From positions 7,785 through 71,784 of the forward strand of contig JAWKLL010000027.1 in assembly GCA_041392765.1 (NCBI GenBank): a stretch of 64,000 bases of DNA, given 5' to 3'. The notes beneath the pieces were generated by a model. The model ran no database searches. It was given only the letters and a program-made list of their open reading frames with translations, and was not told the origin of the DNA. The DNA is from Lewinella sp041392765. GTDB taxonomy: Bacteria > Bacteroidota > Bacteroidia > Chitinophagales > Saprospiraceae. Below, in pieces: positions 1-7,865 of the stretch. Positions within the stretch are counted from its first letter, which is position 1, and each line of letters opens with the position of its first letter. A program made the translations under genes and the position numbers.

Positions 1-2278
1 CGCGCTCAACGCCACCATTGACAAACTTGGGGTGAAGTTTGTCAATGATGTCTTTTTTCTTCTTACCCATACCTTTGCGCAGCATATCGGCTTCACCTTT
101 CGTAAAGCCGGCCAGCTTTTGGGACAACAACATCACCTGCTCCTGATAGACGGTGATACCGTAGGTCTCCCGCAGGTTATCCTCCATAGCAGGGAGGTCA
201 TAAATTACTGGTTTTCGACCGTGCTTACGATCGATAAACTCAGGAATATATTCCAATGGGCCAGGTCGGTAGAGAGCATTCATGGCGATAAGATCCTCGA
301 AAGTGGTAGGCATCAACTCTTTCATGTACTTCTGCATTCCAGTACTTTCATATTGGAATATGCCTACCGTTTCGCCCCGTTGGAAAAGCTCATACGTTTT
401 CAAGTCATCCAAGGGTACGGTATCCATATCGAGGGTGAGATCGTGGTTTTCGGCCACCATCTGTACGGCATTCTTAATAATGGTGAGGGTTTTAAGCCCC
501 AAAAAGTCCATTTTTAACAATCCGGCTATCTCTGCCACGCTGTTGTCGAACTGGGATATGAGCATCCCTGTATCCTTGTCGGCGGTGACGGGCACATATT
601 TGGTAATCTCATCGGGAGTAATGACAACGCCACAAGCGTGTATGCCCGTGTTGCGTACGGAGCCTTCCAACTTGCGCGCCGTTTGTATCATTTGGCCGAT
701 GGTATCAGGTTGCTCAGCCAATTGCCTGAACTGATAGGCTTTTTCCCTTTCTTCCCCATTCAGTTCTCCTTTGAGTTTGGGGTCAATATCCCCGGTGGCC
801 AATACGTTGGCCAAGGAAGCCTTGAGGTGGTTGGGGAAAGTCTTGGCCACTTTGTCCACTTCCGAGAGGGGTACGTTCATGACACGGCCTACATCGCGCA
901 GGCTGGATTTTGCAGCCATCGTGCCATAGGTTACGATCTGTGCCATCTGGTTGCGGCCATACTTATCAATCACGTAATCAATCACCTTTTGCCGGCCTTC
1001 ATCATCGAAGTCGATATCAATATCCGGCATGCTTACCCGCTCGGGATTGAGAAAACGTTCAAAAAGGAGGTCATACTTGATAGGATCGACATTGGTAATG
1101 CCAATACAATACGCTACCGCCGACCCCGCAGCAGAACCCCGTCCAGGGCCTACACTTACGCCCATTTCACGGGCAGAAGTAGTAAAATCCTGCACGATAA
1201 GAAAGTACCCTGGATAGCCGGAATTTTCAATAACTTGCAATTCAAAGTCTAACCGCTCCTTGATATCTGGTGTGATGGTATCATAACGCCGTTGTGCTCC
1301 TTGGTAAGTGAGATGGCGCAAGTAATCATCCTGAGATTTAAACCCAGCAGGCAGTGGAAAATTAGGCAATAGCACATCCCGCGTGAGGGTAAGTTTGTCC
1401 ACCTTGTCGAAAATATCGATGGTGTTATCTAAAGCCTCGGGATGATCAGCAAACAGCACGCCCATTTGCTCTTGGGTCTTAAAGTAAAAATCAGAACTAG
1501 GAAACTTAAAACGCTCCGGTTCGTCCAACAAGCTGTTGGTATTGATGCATAACAATATGTCGTGCGGTGCCCAGTCATCTTCCTCAACATAATGGGAATC
1601 ATTGGTACAAATGTCCCTGACGTTGTATTTCTTGGCCAAAGCCAGCAATTTTTGGTTGATATCTTCTTGGCTTAACCCTGAATAGATGGCGTTGCCGTGG
1701 CTGTCTTTGCCTAAGTCGATATTTTCCAGCCCTCGGTGGCGCTGCAATTCAATGTAGTAATCTTCCCCAAAAACATCCAACCACCAGCGTAGCTCCTTCT
1801 CCGCTTCTTCCTCTTTGCCGTGGAGCAATAGCTGAGGAATAATCGCACCAATGCAGCAGGAAGTTACGATAAGCCCTTCGCTATGCTGAAGGAGTAGCTC
1901 CTTGTCGATGCGAGGGTATTTACTGTACAACCCTTCGATGAATCCCAAGGAACAGAGTTTCGACAAGTTCTCGTAGCCCTTTTGGTTTTTGGCCAACATG
2001 AGCTGGTGGTAGCGGTTGTCCTTCTCACCGTTAGCACGAGAAAAGACTTTTTTATGCCGGTCTTCCACCATATAAAATTCACAACCTACGATGGGCTTGA
2101 TTTGTCTTCGCTCAGCTTCCGCCACAAACTTGAAAGCGCCAAACATATTACCGTGATCGGTAAGTGCTACGCCCTTTTGGCCGTCGGCAGCAGCTTTATC
2201 CATCATGGCACCAATATCGGCGGCACCATCGAGTAGTGAGTATTGGGTGTGGCAGTGAAGGTGGCAAAATTCAGGCAT
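1..2278 (-). CDS. dnaE: DNA polymerase III subunit alpha (N-terminal part; runs off the left edge)
   Basis: This is the replicative polymerase catalytic subunit. The minus-strand frame is open from the ATG at 2278 to the window edge, about 759 residues of a family usually about 1,100-1,500 long, so the fingers end and the C-terminal domains are missing. The protein opens with a PHP domain (HCHTQYSLLDGA near residues 8-19, then LTDHGNMFG). Next come the palm signatures PGRGSAAGS, PDIDIDFDDEGR near residue 416 (the catalytic Asp pair), MDFLGLKTLTII near residue 590, and YRPGPLEYIP. The frame of the start codon agrees with the frame of GMGKKKKD near position 73, so no net frameshift is present, unlike many genes in this window. 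It is divergent from the TPR gene. All plus-strand ORFs here are shadows. Confidence 0.96.
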   Translation of the reverse strand, partial: MPEFCHLHCHTQYSLLDGAADIGAMMDKAAADGQKGVALTDHGNMFGAFKFVAEAERRQIKPIVGCEFYMVEDRHKKVFSRANGEKDNRYHQLMLAKNQKGYENLSKLCSLGFIEGLYSKYPRIDKELLLQHSEGLIVTSCCIGAIIPQLLLHGKEEEAEKELRWWLDVFGEDYYIELQRHRGLENIDLGKDSHGNAIYSGLSQEDINQKLLALAKKYNVRDICTNDSHYVEEDDWAPHDILLCINTNSLLDEPERFKFPSSDFYFKTQEQMGVLFADHPEALDNTIDIFDKVDKLTLTRDVLLPNFPLPAGFKSQDDYLRHLTYQGAQRRYDTITPDIKERLDFELQVIENSGYPGYFLIVQDFTTSAREMGVSVGPGRGSAAGSAVAYCIGITNVDPIKYDLLFERFLNPERVSMPDIDIDFDDEGRQKVIDYVIDKYGRNQMAQIVTYGTMAAKSSLRDVGRVMNVPLSEVDKVAKTFPNHLKASLANVLATGDIDPKLKGELNGEEREKAYQFRQLAEQPDTIGQMIQTARKLEGSVRNTGIHACGVVITPDEITKYVPVTADKDTGMLISQFDNSVAEIAGLLKMDFLGLKTLTIIKNAVQMVAENHDLTLDMDTVPLDDLKTYELFQRGETVGIFQYESTGMQKYMKELMPTTFEDLIAMNALYRPGPLEYIPEFIDRKHGRKPVIYDLPAMEDNLRETYGITVYQEQVMLLSQKLAGFTKGEADMLRKGMGKKKKDIIDKLHPKFVNGGVER

Positions 2279-2437
2279 GACAAATAAAGGATATTACGAT
2301 GGTCGAGAAACTGGCTACAAGTTACAATAGTATATCCTGACCAACCAACCTACGGAGGCAAAAGTTTTCCACATATGCAAAAACAACGGGTCCATTCAAA
2401 AAATCAGGGTATGATGATAAAAAAGCAGTATCACACA

Positions 2438-2465
2438 TTGTACTACCGCTTTTTTTATATATTTG
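2438..2465 (+). promoter_or_regulatory. Bacteroidota-type promoter for the TPR gene
   Basis: A TTG at 2438-2440 is followed, at about the expected spacing, by TATATTTG at 2458-2465. The latter matches the Bacteroidota -7 consensus TAnnTTTG. It sits 35 bases upstream of the ATG at 2500. This was read by eye only. Confidence 0.5.
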
Positions 2466-2499
2466 CGGCGTTTTTATCACAACGTAGTAAAAAACAACA

Positions 2500-3183
2500 A
2501 TGGCAAAAGAAAAAAAAGACAACACGCCTTCAGAGGAAACATTGGCGAATGCAGTGGAATCCAAGTCCATCACTGAAGTTTTTGAGGAAAACAAAAGCCT
2601 CATCACTTATTTATTGGTTGGCTTGTTGGTGGCAGTAGGTGGTTACATCATGTATCGCCAGATGGTGAAAATCCCTAAAGAAAAAGAAGCTATTGAACAA
2701 ATGGCACAAGCACAAACCCAGTTTGAGCGCGATTCTTTTGCCCTCGCTTTGACCAACCCCGGCCTCGGTTCGCTTGGCTTTGCGGATATAGCCGAAGAAT
2801 ACGGCAGCACCAAAGCTGGCAACTTAGCACTGTACTATGCGGGTATTTGCTACCTGCATTTAGGGCAATTTGATGCAGCTATTGATTACCTAGAGGATTT
2901 CAGCCCTGCCGGCGACATTACGCCAGCGATGAAGTCAGGTGCGTTAGGCGATGCTTATTCTGAAAAAAATGACTTCGGAAAAGCTCTGTCTTTGTACAAA
3001 TCAGCTAGCAACAGCGACAACGCTCTTATCGCGGCATACTACCTCAAGAAATGGGGCATGCTCAGCGAACACCAAGGGGATGCAGCCAGTGCAAGACAGG
3101 CTTACCAAACCATCAAGGACAAGTACTTCGATACGCCCATCGCTACCGATATCGACAAATTCCTTGTTCGCGTTTCGGAATAA
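2500..3183 (+). CDS. TPR-repeat membrane-anchored protein (YfgM-like)
   Basis: This is a 227-residue protein with a short charged cytoplasmic N-terminus. A single membrane anchor lies near residues 33-51 (ITYLLVGLLVAVGGYIMYR). The periplasmic part is helical and has tetratricopeptide-like repeats, visible as GNLALYYAGICYLHLGQFDAAIDYL, then SGALGDAYSEKNDFGKALSLY, then a third helix pair. The architecture is that of the YfgM/ancillary SecYEG family, whose TPR region helps chaperone secreted proteins. A specific partner cannot be assigned here. It lies directly upstream of ribH in the same direction, but a terminator-like hairpin separates them. The intact frame and the promoter upstream support the start at 2500. 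Confidence 0.8.
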   Translation: MAKEKKDNTPSEETLANAVESKSITEVFEENKSLITYLLVGLLVAVGGYIMYRQMVKIPKEKEAIEQMAQAQTQFERDSFALALTNPGLGSLGFADIAEEYGSTKAGNLALYYAGICYLHLGQFDAAIDYLEDFSPAGDITPAMKSGALGDAYSEKNDFGKALSLYKSASNSDNALIAAYYLKKWGMLSEHQGDAASARQAYQTIKDKYFDTPIATDIDKFLVRVSE

Positions 3184-3222
3184 CTAATCGAGCAGGAATC
3201 TAACTTCCTACATTCAACTAAT

Positions 3223-3264
3223 AAAAGGATAAGGTGTTTTAACATCTTATCCTTTTGTTTTTTG
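3223..3264 (+). terminator. Intrinsic terminator after the TPR gene
   Basis: A 14-bp stem pairs 3223-3236 (AAAAGGATAAGGTG) with 3243-3256 (CATCTTATCCTTTT) across a 6-base loop. A run of T follows. It suggests that ribH is at least partly transcribed from its own promoter. Confidence 0.75.
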
Positions 3265-3297
3265 AATAAGTAGTAAATCTTTTCAATCTTCTCCACT

Positions 3298-3822
3298 ATG
3301 GCAAGTGCCAATAAAAATCTTTCCGACTACAACGCATCCACCATGCCTGATGCAGGCGAAATGACTTTTGGCATCGTAGTAGCCGATTGGAATCAGCATA
3401 TCACCCACGCTTTGTACGAAGGTGCGTATGATACGCTCATCAAGCACAACGCATCACCCGACCATATCCACACGGTACAAGTGCCAGGGGCTTTTGAGCT
3501 AACCACAGGTGCTCGCATGCTGGCAGGACGCTATAACTGCGATGCGATCATTTGCCTGGGTTGTGTCATCAAAGGCGAGACCTCCCACAATGAATATATC
3601 AACCAAGCGGTAGCTCACGGGCTTACCAATTTGGGGCTCACCACGGGCAAAGCATTTATCTTCGGGCTGCTGACCCCCAATGATGAACAACAGGCTTTAG
3701 ACCGAGCAGGTGGCCAATACGGCAACAAAGGAGTGGAAGCCGCTACTACTGCCATCCGTATGGCTGCCCTCCGTAAAGAATTGCAACAAGGTGGAAAGCA
3801 GAAGATAGGTTTTGGAGCTTAA
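3298..3822 (+). CDS. ribH: 6,7-dimethyl-8-ribityllumazine synthase
   Basis: This enzyme catalyses the penultimate step of riboflavin synthesis, condensing 5-amino-6-ribitylaminouracil with 3,4-dihydroxy-2-butanone 4-phosphate. The 174-residue length is normal for the family. Visible family motifs are GIVVADWNQHIT near residue 25 (substrate pocket), VPGAFELTTGARML near residue 62, CLGCVIKGETSHNEYI near residue 84 with the catalytic-type His in ETSHNEY, and FGLLTPNDEQQALDRAGG near the end. The C-terminal helix GNKGVEAATTAIRMA is also typical. The ATG at 3298 follows the terminator of the upstream gene and precedes rarA by only 26 bases, so ribH and rarA probably share a transcript. Confidence 0.97.
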   Translation: MASANKNLSDYNASTMPDAGEMTFGIVVADWNQHITHALYEGAYDTLIKHNASPDHIHTVQVPGAFELTTGARMLAGRYNCDAIICLGCVIKGETSHNEYINQAVAHGLTNLGLTTGKAFIFGLLTPNDEQQALDRAGGQYGNKGVEAATTAIRMAALRKELQQGGKQKIGFGA

Positions 3823-3848
3823 TTGCTCTCTTTTAAACGATTACAACG

Positions 3849-5131
3849 ATGAAACCTCTTGCAGAACGTATGCGGCCTACCCAGTTGGCGGATTACATCG
3901 GCCAGTCGCACCTTGTTGGGGAAGGGGCTGTGCTTGAAAGAGCGATACGGTCGGGCAAGCTGCCATCCTTTATTCTGTGGGGGCCACCAGGCGTAGGTAA
4001 AACCACATTGGCACAAATTATTTCTACTGAATTAGCAGTACCATTTTTCACGCTCAGCGCTATCAACTCGGGCGTAAAAGATATTCGAGAAGTCATCGAG
4101 AAAGCGAGGAGAAATCAGTTTTTTGATAAAGCAAACCCCGTGCTTTTTATCGATGAAATTCACCGATTCAGCAAGTCTCAACAAGACAGTCTATTAGGCG
4201 CGGTGGAACGGGGTATTGTCACGCTCATTGGTGCGACTACGGAAAACCCGAGTTTTGAAGTCATCCCTGCCCTACTCTCTCGTGCACAGGTGTATGTACT
4301 AAAGGAATTGAACGCCACCGAGTTGCGAAAAATGGTGGACAATGCCTTACAAAAAGATGAATACCTGAATCGACTATCCATACATGTAGCGGAGTATGAA
4401 GCCATGTTGCAACTCAGTGGAGGCGACGGCAGGAAGTTGTACAATATACTGGAATTGGTGACGAGCGTGATGCCCGAAGAAGGGCAACAACTAGTGATAG
4501 ACAACGAATTGGTACGGTCGCGGGTGCAGCAAAACCTAACTCGGTTCGACAAAGGCGGGGAACAACACTACGACATTGCCAGTGCATTCATCAAAAGCAT
4601 CCGGGGCAGCGACCCCAATGCCGCTGTCTATTGGTTAGCTCGGCTCATTGATGGTGGGGAAGATGTAAAATTCATTGCGCGAAGGATGACGATCGCCGCT
4701 GCCGAAGATATTGGCCTAGCAAACCCCAACGCTTACTACTCATGGCGACTACAACCATGCAAGCTGTCCAACAGGTAGGGTGGCCTGAATCTCGTATCAT
4801 TCTTTCTCAATGTGTTATTTACTTAGCCACTTCCCCAAAAAGCAACGCCAGCTATATGGCTATCAATAAAGCACAGGCCAAGGTGCAACAAACGGGTACA
4901 CTGCCCGTGCCACTTCATCTGCGCAACGCACCTACCTCGCTCATGAAAGAACTGAACTACGGGCAAAATTACCTGTATGCGCATGATTATCCCGGAAATT
5001 TTGCTTTTCAGGAATTCTTACCCGATGAAATTGCCGGAAGCGTCTTCTATGAACCAGGCGACAACCCCGCCGAACGTTCTATCTGGGAACGCCTCACCCG
5101 CTGGTGGAAAGGAAAGTATGGGTATAAGTGA
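3849..5131 (+). CDS. rarA: Replication-associated recombination AAA ATPase RarA/MgsA (frameshifted)
   Basis: This is a clamp-loader-like AAA+ ATPase acting at stalled forks. The first 300 or so residues carry the Walker A motif GPPGVGKTTLA near residue 44, Walker B-type FIDEIHRFSKSQQD near residue 100, sensor 1 GATTENPSFEV near residue 127, and KSIRGSDPNAAVYWLARL in the C-terminal region. The frame breaks at about 4735-4745, right after ANPNA, and resumes in another frame with LATTTMQAVQQVGWPESRI-type sequence through to the stop at 5131. Together the two parts give a normal length of about 427 residues with no homologous sequence missing. A one-base consensus indel is the simplest explanation. 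It lies just downstream of ribH. Confidence 0.93.
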
Positions 5132-5187
5132 TTTTGGGGACGGGATAACAGAAACGCACTTGTAACTCATCTGTAACTCCGCTATTC

Positions 5188-5195
5188 TACCTTTG
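5188..5195 (+). promoter_or_regulatory. -7 promoter motif TACCTTTG
   Basis: An exact match to TAnnTTTG lies 69 bases upstream of the first phasin-like gene. No convincing -33 element was seen, so this is tentative. Confidence 0.4.
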
Positions 5196-5263
5196 CACTG
5201 TGTGAAAGGAGATACACCTTTTGCACAGACTCCAAACAACCAGATCATCTAAATACAGGTACG

Positions 5264-5809
5264 ATGGCAACTTCCCACAAAAAGGAAACCACAATTGAAA
5301 AAACAGCTACTTATGTGGCTAAGCAACTGAACACTTTGCACGACACCGCACTGGAACTCACCGATTCATTGGTGGAAGAAAGTTTGGCTGCTGGCAAAAA
5401 ATGGAATCATGTGCTAGGCAAAGCCTTGAAAACAGGTACAGCCATCATGGGTCAACAGCAGGAAATGGTGTTCGACACCTTGGATGCACTGAAAAAGCAG
5501 TACCAAAAAGGCACTAACCGTGCGTATGCACTCGTGAAAGACGAAATGCAGACAACCAAGGAAACCGTGGAACAGGCATTCAATGAAGTGAAAGCTGAAA
5601 TCAGCGAAACCATTGAAAAGGTGGAAAAAACGGTAAAAAAACCAGTGGCTAAAAAGCCAGCCACGCCCAAAGCAGCTGCCACCAAAGCGGTAAAAACGGC
5701 CAAAGCCACCACGGCTAAAGCTACGGCGTCTGCTAAAAAAGCAGTAGCAGCAACCGCCGCCACCGTAAAGGAAACGGCTGCCGAAGTAGAAGCCGCTGTG
5801 AAGGCTTAA
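5264..5809 (+). CDS. Phasin-like helical protein with histone H1-like Lys/Ala tail
   Basis: This is a 181-residue, entirely helical, cysteine-free protein in two parts. Residues 1-115 form an amphipathic region with the block GKKWNHVLGKALKTGTAIMG followed by QQQEMVFDTLDALKKQYQKG. Such a layout is seen in phasin/apolipoprotein-like proteins. Residues 125-181 are almost only Lys, Ala, Pro, Thr and Val (KKPVAKKPATPKAAATKAVK), as in bacterial histone H1-like proteins. No catalytic motif is visible. The role could be granule coating, nucleoid association or stress protection, and the sequence alone does not decide. The next gene is a paralog of the N-terminal part. Confidence 0.75.
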   Translation: MATSHKKETTIEKTATYVAKQLNTLHDTALELTDSLVEESLAAGKKWNHVLGKALKTGTAIMGQQQEMVFDTLDALKKQYQKGTNRAYALVKDEMQTTKETVEQAFNEVKAEISETIEKVEKTVKKPVAKKPATPKAAATKAVKTAKATTAKATASAKKAVAATAATVKETAAEVEAAVKA

Positions 5810-5840
5810 TCCTCCTCAATAACCCCTCAATAATACAATC

Positions 5841-6291
5841 ATGGCAAGCAAAGCAATGCAGAAGAACGTGAAAAACGCTCAAGTTGACCTCAAGGACAAC
5901 ATGGAAAAAATAAAAACCACCGCCAACAAACTCAGCAATGAGATTGTAGAAACAGCCAATGAGCTGACCGAAGATCTGAAAACTACTGGCGTACAGATCA
6001 AGGACGAAGCGGTGAAACCGTGAAAGCTACCATTGAAAAAGCACGCAAACCCTGAATGTGAAGGAAATTCGCAAGCAGGTGGCCGCTACCAACGACTTCT
6101 TGGTGAAAACTGCCGACGAAGTATTGGATACTACGCTGGAAAATGCGACTAAGTGGAACACAGTGGCTCAGAAAGCGATCAAAGGTGGATTGCAGTTGGT
6201 AGCCAAGCAGCAGGATATGCTGTTCGATACCTTAGAAACTGTAAAGGAACAATGGACTCAAAGCGGAAAGCGTGTTCTGCAAGTTAGTTAA
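5841..6291 (+). CDS. Phasin-like paralog without the basic tail (frameshifted)
   Basis: Two frame changes, near 6018-6022 and near 6050, split what reads as one protein of about 150 residues. The first part starts MASKAMQKNVKNAQVD. The C-terminal part holds the block ATKWNTVAQKAIKGGLQLVA and QQDMLFDTLETVKEQWTQSG, which aligns with the upstream protein's KWNHVLGKALKTG and QQEMVFDTLDALKKQ. It lacks the Lys/Ala tail. The 31-base gap to its neighbour and the shared terminator at 6324 suggest a two-gene operon arising from tandem duplication. The first frameshift lies where GETVKATIEKARKTLNVKEI would be expected, so sequence error is likely. Confidence 0.7.
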
Positions 6292-6323
6292 GTAACTCAT
6301 AGTTACCCTTTCCTTACAACACT

Positions 6324-6364
6324 CACAGGCCATCTCGATACTCGGGGTGGCCTGTGGTTTTTTA
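6324..6364 (+). terminator. Intrinsic terminator of the phasin-like operon
   Basis: CACAGGCCA at 6324-6332 pairs with TGGCCTGTG at 6348-6356 and is followed by a G and seven T. It lies between convergent genes and immediately precedes the mazF stop at 6362. Confidence 0.8.
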
Positions 6365-6685
6365 TAATACATAGGTGTCTCTGATAACCGACTTCACATT
6401 CATTATTTCGTCTGCACCCAAAGTGCCCAATTTTTTTACTATTCTCGTTTTGTCCACCGTTCTAATTTGATCTAAAACGATCCAACCCCTTTTTTGAGCC
6501 TGCTTAGTTTCAACCCTCGTCGGATAGGGCTTTGAACTAGTTGTGAGAGGAGCGATGACAATCGTTTGTAAATACTTGTTCATTTCGTTTGGGGAAATGA
6601 CAGCACATGGCCGCGTTTTTTTTATCTCGCTTCCTTGTGTCGGATCGAGATTTACCAAAACTATTTCATACTGCCTTACATCCAT
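6362..6685 (-). CDS. mazF: MazF/PemK-family mRNA interferase toxin
   Basis: This is a 107-residue toxin of the MazF/PemK/CcdB-like fold that cleaves RNA at short motifs. The N-terminal block RQYEIVLVNLDPTQGSEIKKTRPCAVISPNEMN is the family hallmark (substrate-binding Gly-Ser-Glu loop and RPCAVIS strand). The core strand TIVIAPLTTSSKPYPTRV and the C-terminal block GWIVLDQIRTVDKTRI with a Lys-Leu-Gly segment are also typical. Length is normal and the frame is intact. It overlaps the repaired mazE frame by 10 bases, as expected for an antitoxin-toxin pair. It is convergent to the phasin-like genes. Confidence 0.94.
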   Translation of the reverse strand: MDVRQYEIVLVNLDPTQGSEIKKTRPCAVISPNEMNKYLQTIVIAPLTTSSKPYPTRVETKQAQKRGWIVLDQIRTVDKTRIVKKLGTLGADEIMNVKSVIRDTYVL

Positions 6686-6922
6686 TCATCTAAGGTTTCA
6701 TCTTCAAAAAAAGAGTCTATTAATAAGTGGTCGTCGCCATTTTCATGCATGGCTTGAAAAGCAGCCTCCCACCCCTTTCTAGGATTTTTTGGCAGGAGTA
6801 AGAATAATTCTCCCCTCTTCCAGTATCATTTCTAATGTATCACTCATTTCGTATTGTTCCAAAATGGTTTTCGGAAGTCTGATACCCTTAGAATTGCCAA
6901 TGCTAATAATTGGTATTTCCAT
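6676..6922 (-). CDS. mazE: MazE/AbrB-family antitoxin (frameshifted)
   Basis: The N-terminal part, starting at 6922 with MEIPIISIGNSKGIRLPKTI, is the swapped-hairpin AbrB DNA-binding domain that autoregulates such operons. As sequenced the frame stops at 6779 after LTPAKKS. Shifting by one base at the AAAAAA run near 6785-6790 continues into PRKGWEAAFQAMHENGDD and a tail ending in DETLDEWM, with a stop at 6676. This tail is the acidic MazF-neutralising tail typical of MazE. The repaired protein is about 82 residues. I chose 6922 over the upstream ATG at 6973 because the family starts at MEIPIISIGNS. Confidence 0.85.
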
Positions 6923-6998
6923 AATTCGCACTTTTGTACATACAAAGTAATTACTTTTTATTCGAAAATGCAAATATTTTGAAAGATAACCTCAAAAT

Positions 6999-7176
6999 AG
7001 AGGTTAGGTACAGGGAATTTGTATGAGGGATTCAAATAAGTATTTTGAGTGAAAACGTTAGGCGGCAAAACGAAGTTACTTTTGCTTAGCGCGTATAAGG
7101 AAAATGGTTCTTTGACGCAGCATGGCATAAAAGATATTTGAAGCGCATGCAAGGCGTTTCTAGACAAGTTACCTCT
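6999..7176. repeat. Inverted-repeat intergenic element, copy A (about 178 bp)
   Basis: The ends are imperfect inverted repeats (AGAGGTTAG at the left, GTTACCTCT at the right). The centre shares long stretches with the element at 23055-23220: TTTTGCTTAGC, AAGGAAAATGGTTC, TTGACG and AAAAGATATTT in the same order and spacing. It has no coding capacity. It lies between mazE and the META gene. It looks like a MITE-like or structured noncoding repeat. Confidence 0.6.
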
Positions 7177-7184
7177 AATAAAGC

Positions 7185-7643
7185 TCAATCCACCTTCCGG
7201 AACACCATCAACTCCTTGCCTTCCGATAAAAAGATGAGGGTCAAGCCTTTGAGGGTGTAAGCGTCCACTTTTTCTAATTGGGAAAGAAAGAGACCTTCTT
7301 GCTGAGCGAGGTCGCGGCAAAAGCGCTTGGTAGCCCCCACTTTGCTGAATGACAAGCGTTGGGCATCGGCCTGCATTTGCCCGAAAATCTCGTTGCAACT
7401 GGCGTTGCCCGCTATACGGCCTTCCTCCGGAAACAACTCCAAGCGAGGGCGATTGGTAGTCGTCAGTTTGTCCATGCCCGCCATTTTTTCCAACACCCAA
7501 ATGTCGTGCAGCCGCGAAGCTGGGTTTTCTTCGGCAACAGCAGGAGTATCAGCGTTTTGTTCTTTCGCCTTCTTCTGGGAGTGGCAGCCTATGCCCCATA
7601 CAGCTACCGCCAGTAATAGTACCATCCATCCAACAATTTTCAT
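7185..7643 (-). CDS. META-domain (HslJ-like) lipoprotein
   Basis: A 152-residue exported lipoprotein. The N-terminus is a lipoprotein signal with the lipobox at about residues 17-20 (VWGIGC). The mature part has the META/HslJ pattern: LHDIWVLEKMAGMDKL (an 'LxxTWxLxxxxG'-like opening), then RPRLELFPEEGRIAGNASCNEIFG, in which the G-x-S/A-x-C-N core is the family signature. Two cysteines (CNEIFG and KRFCRDLA) are placed as in the family. META proteins are implicated in envelope stress and antibiotic resistance, but no precise activity is known. The start at 7643 is fixed by the signal peptide. The gene is divergent from aceK. Confidence 0.85.
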   Translation of the reverse strand: MKIVGWMVLLLAVAVWGIGCHSQKKAKEQNADTPAVAEENPASRLHDIWVLEKMAGMDKLTTTNRPRLELFPEEGRIAGNASCNEIFGQMQADAQRLSFSKVGATKRFCRDLAQQEGLFLSQLEKVDAYTLKGLTLIFLSEGKELMVFRKVD

Positions 7644-7715
7644 AAGTTAGTCGTGATTTTTGTGCAAATTACTACTTTTTCAAAGAATGGTCACTAAGGG
7701 ACGGGAAAAAACAAG

Positions 7716-7809
7716 TGATCCCATTTTTGGCTTGGTTTTATGCACTAAGCGTAGGAATACTTGCACGAAGCGTGTGTATAAAGACAAGCCTTCAGAAAAA
7801 ATGGGATCA
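7716..7809. repeat. Inverted repeat of about 94 bp between META gene and aceK
   Basis: TGATCCCATTTTT at the left pairs with AAAAAATGGGATCA at the right, and GGCTTG pairs with CAAGCC after a 6-base bulge. The loop holds a second imperfect repeat (CTAAGCGTAG and GAAGCGTGTG). It lies in the divergent promoter region, so it could be a small mobile element, a structured leader RNA or an operator. Confidence 0.5.
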
Positions 7810-7824
7810 GTTATTTCCGTCAAA

Positions 7825-7846
7825 TTGCTAAGTGGCACTATCTTTA
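7825..7846 (+). promoter_or_regulatory. Possible aceK promoter
   Basis: TTG at 7825-7827 and TATCTTTA at 7839-7846 resemble the Bacteroidota -33/-7 pair, with one mismatch in TAnnTTTG and a short spacer. It lies 20 bases before the ATG. Weak evidence. Confidence 0.3.
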
Positions 7847-7865
7847 CTCCTCAAAATTTTTCACC

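Noticed and set aside
32..1252. Several plus-strand ORFs over the first 1.3 kb.
   Set aside because: They are antisense to a continuous, strongly conserved dnaE frame and match no family.
3819..4552. Minus-strand ORFs opposite rarA.
   Set aside because: Shadows of a well-conserved AAA+ ATPase, with no family features.
5841..6291. Two separate small genes (5841-6023 and 6058-6291).
   Set aside because: Read together with two base corrections they form one protein that aligns with the upstream paralog.
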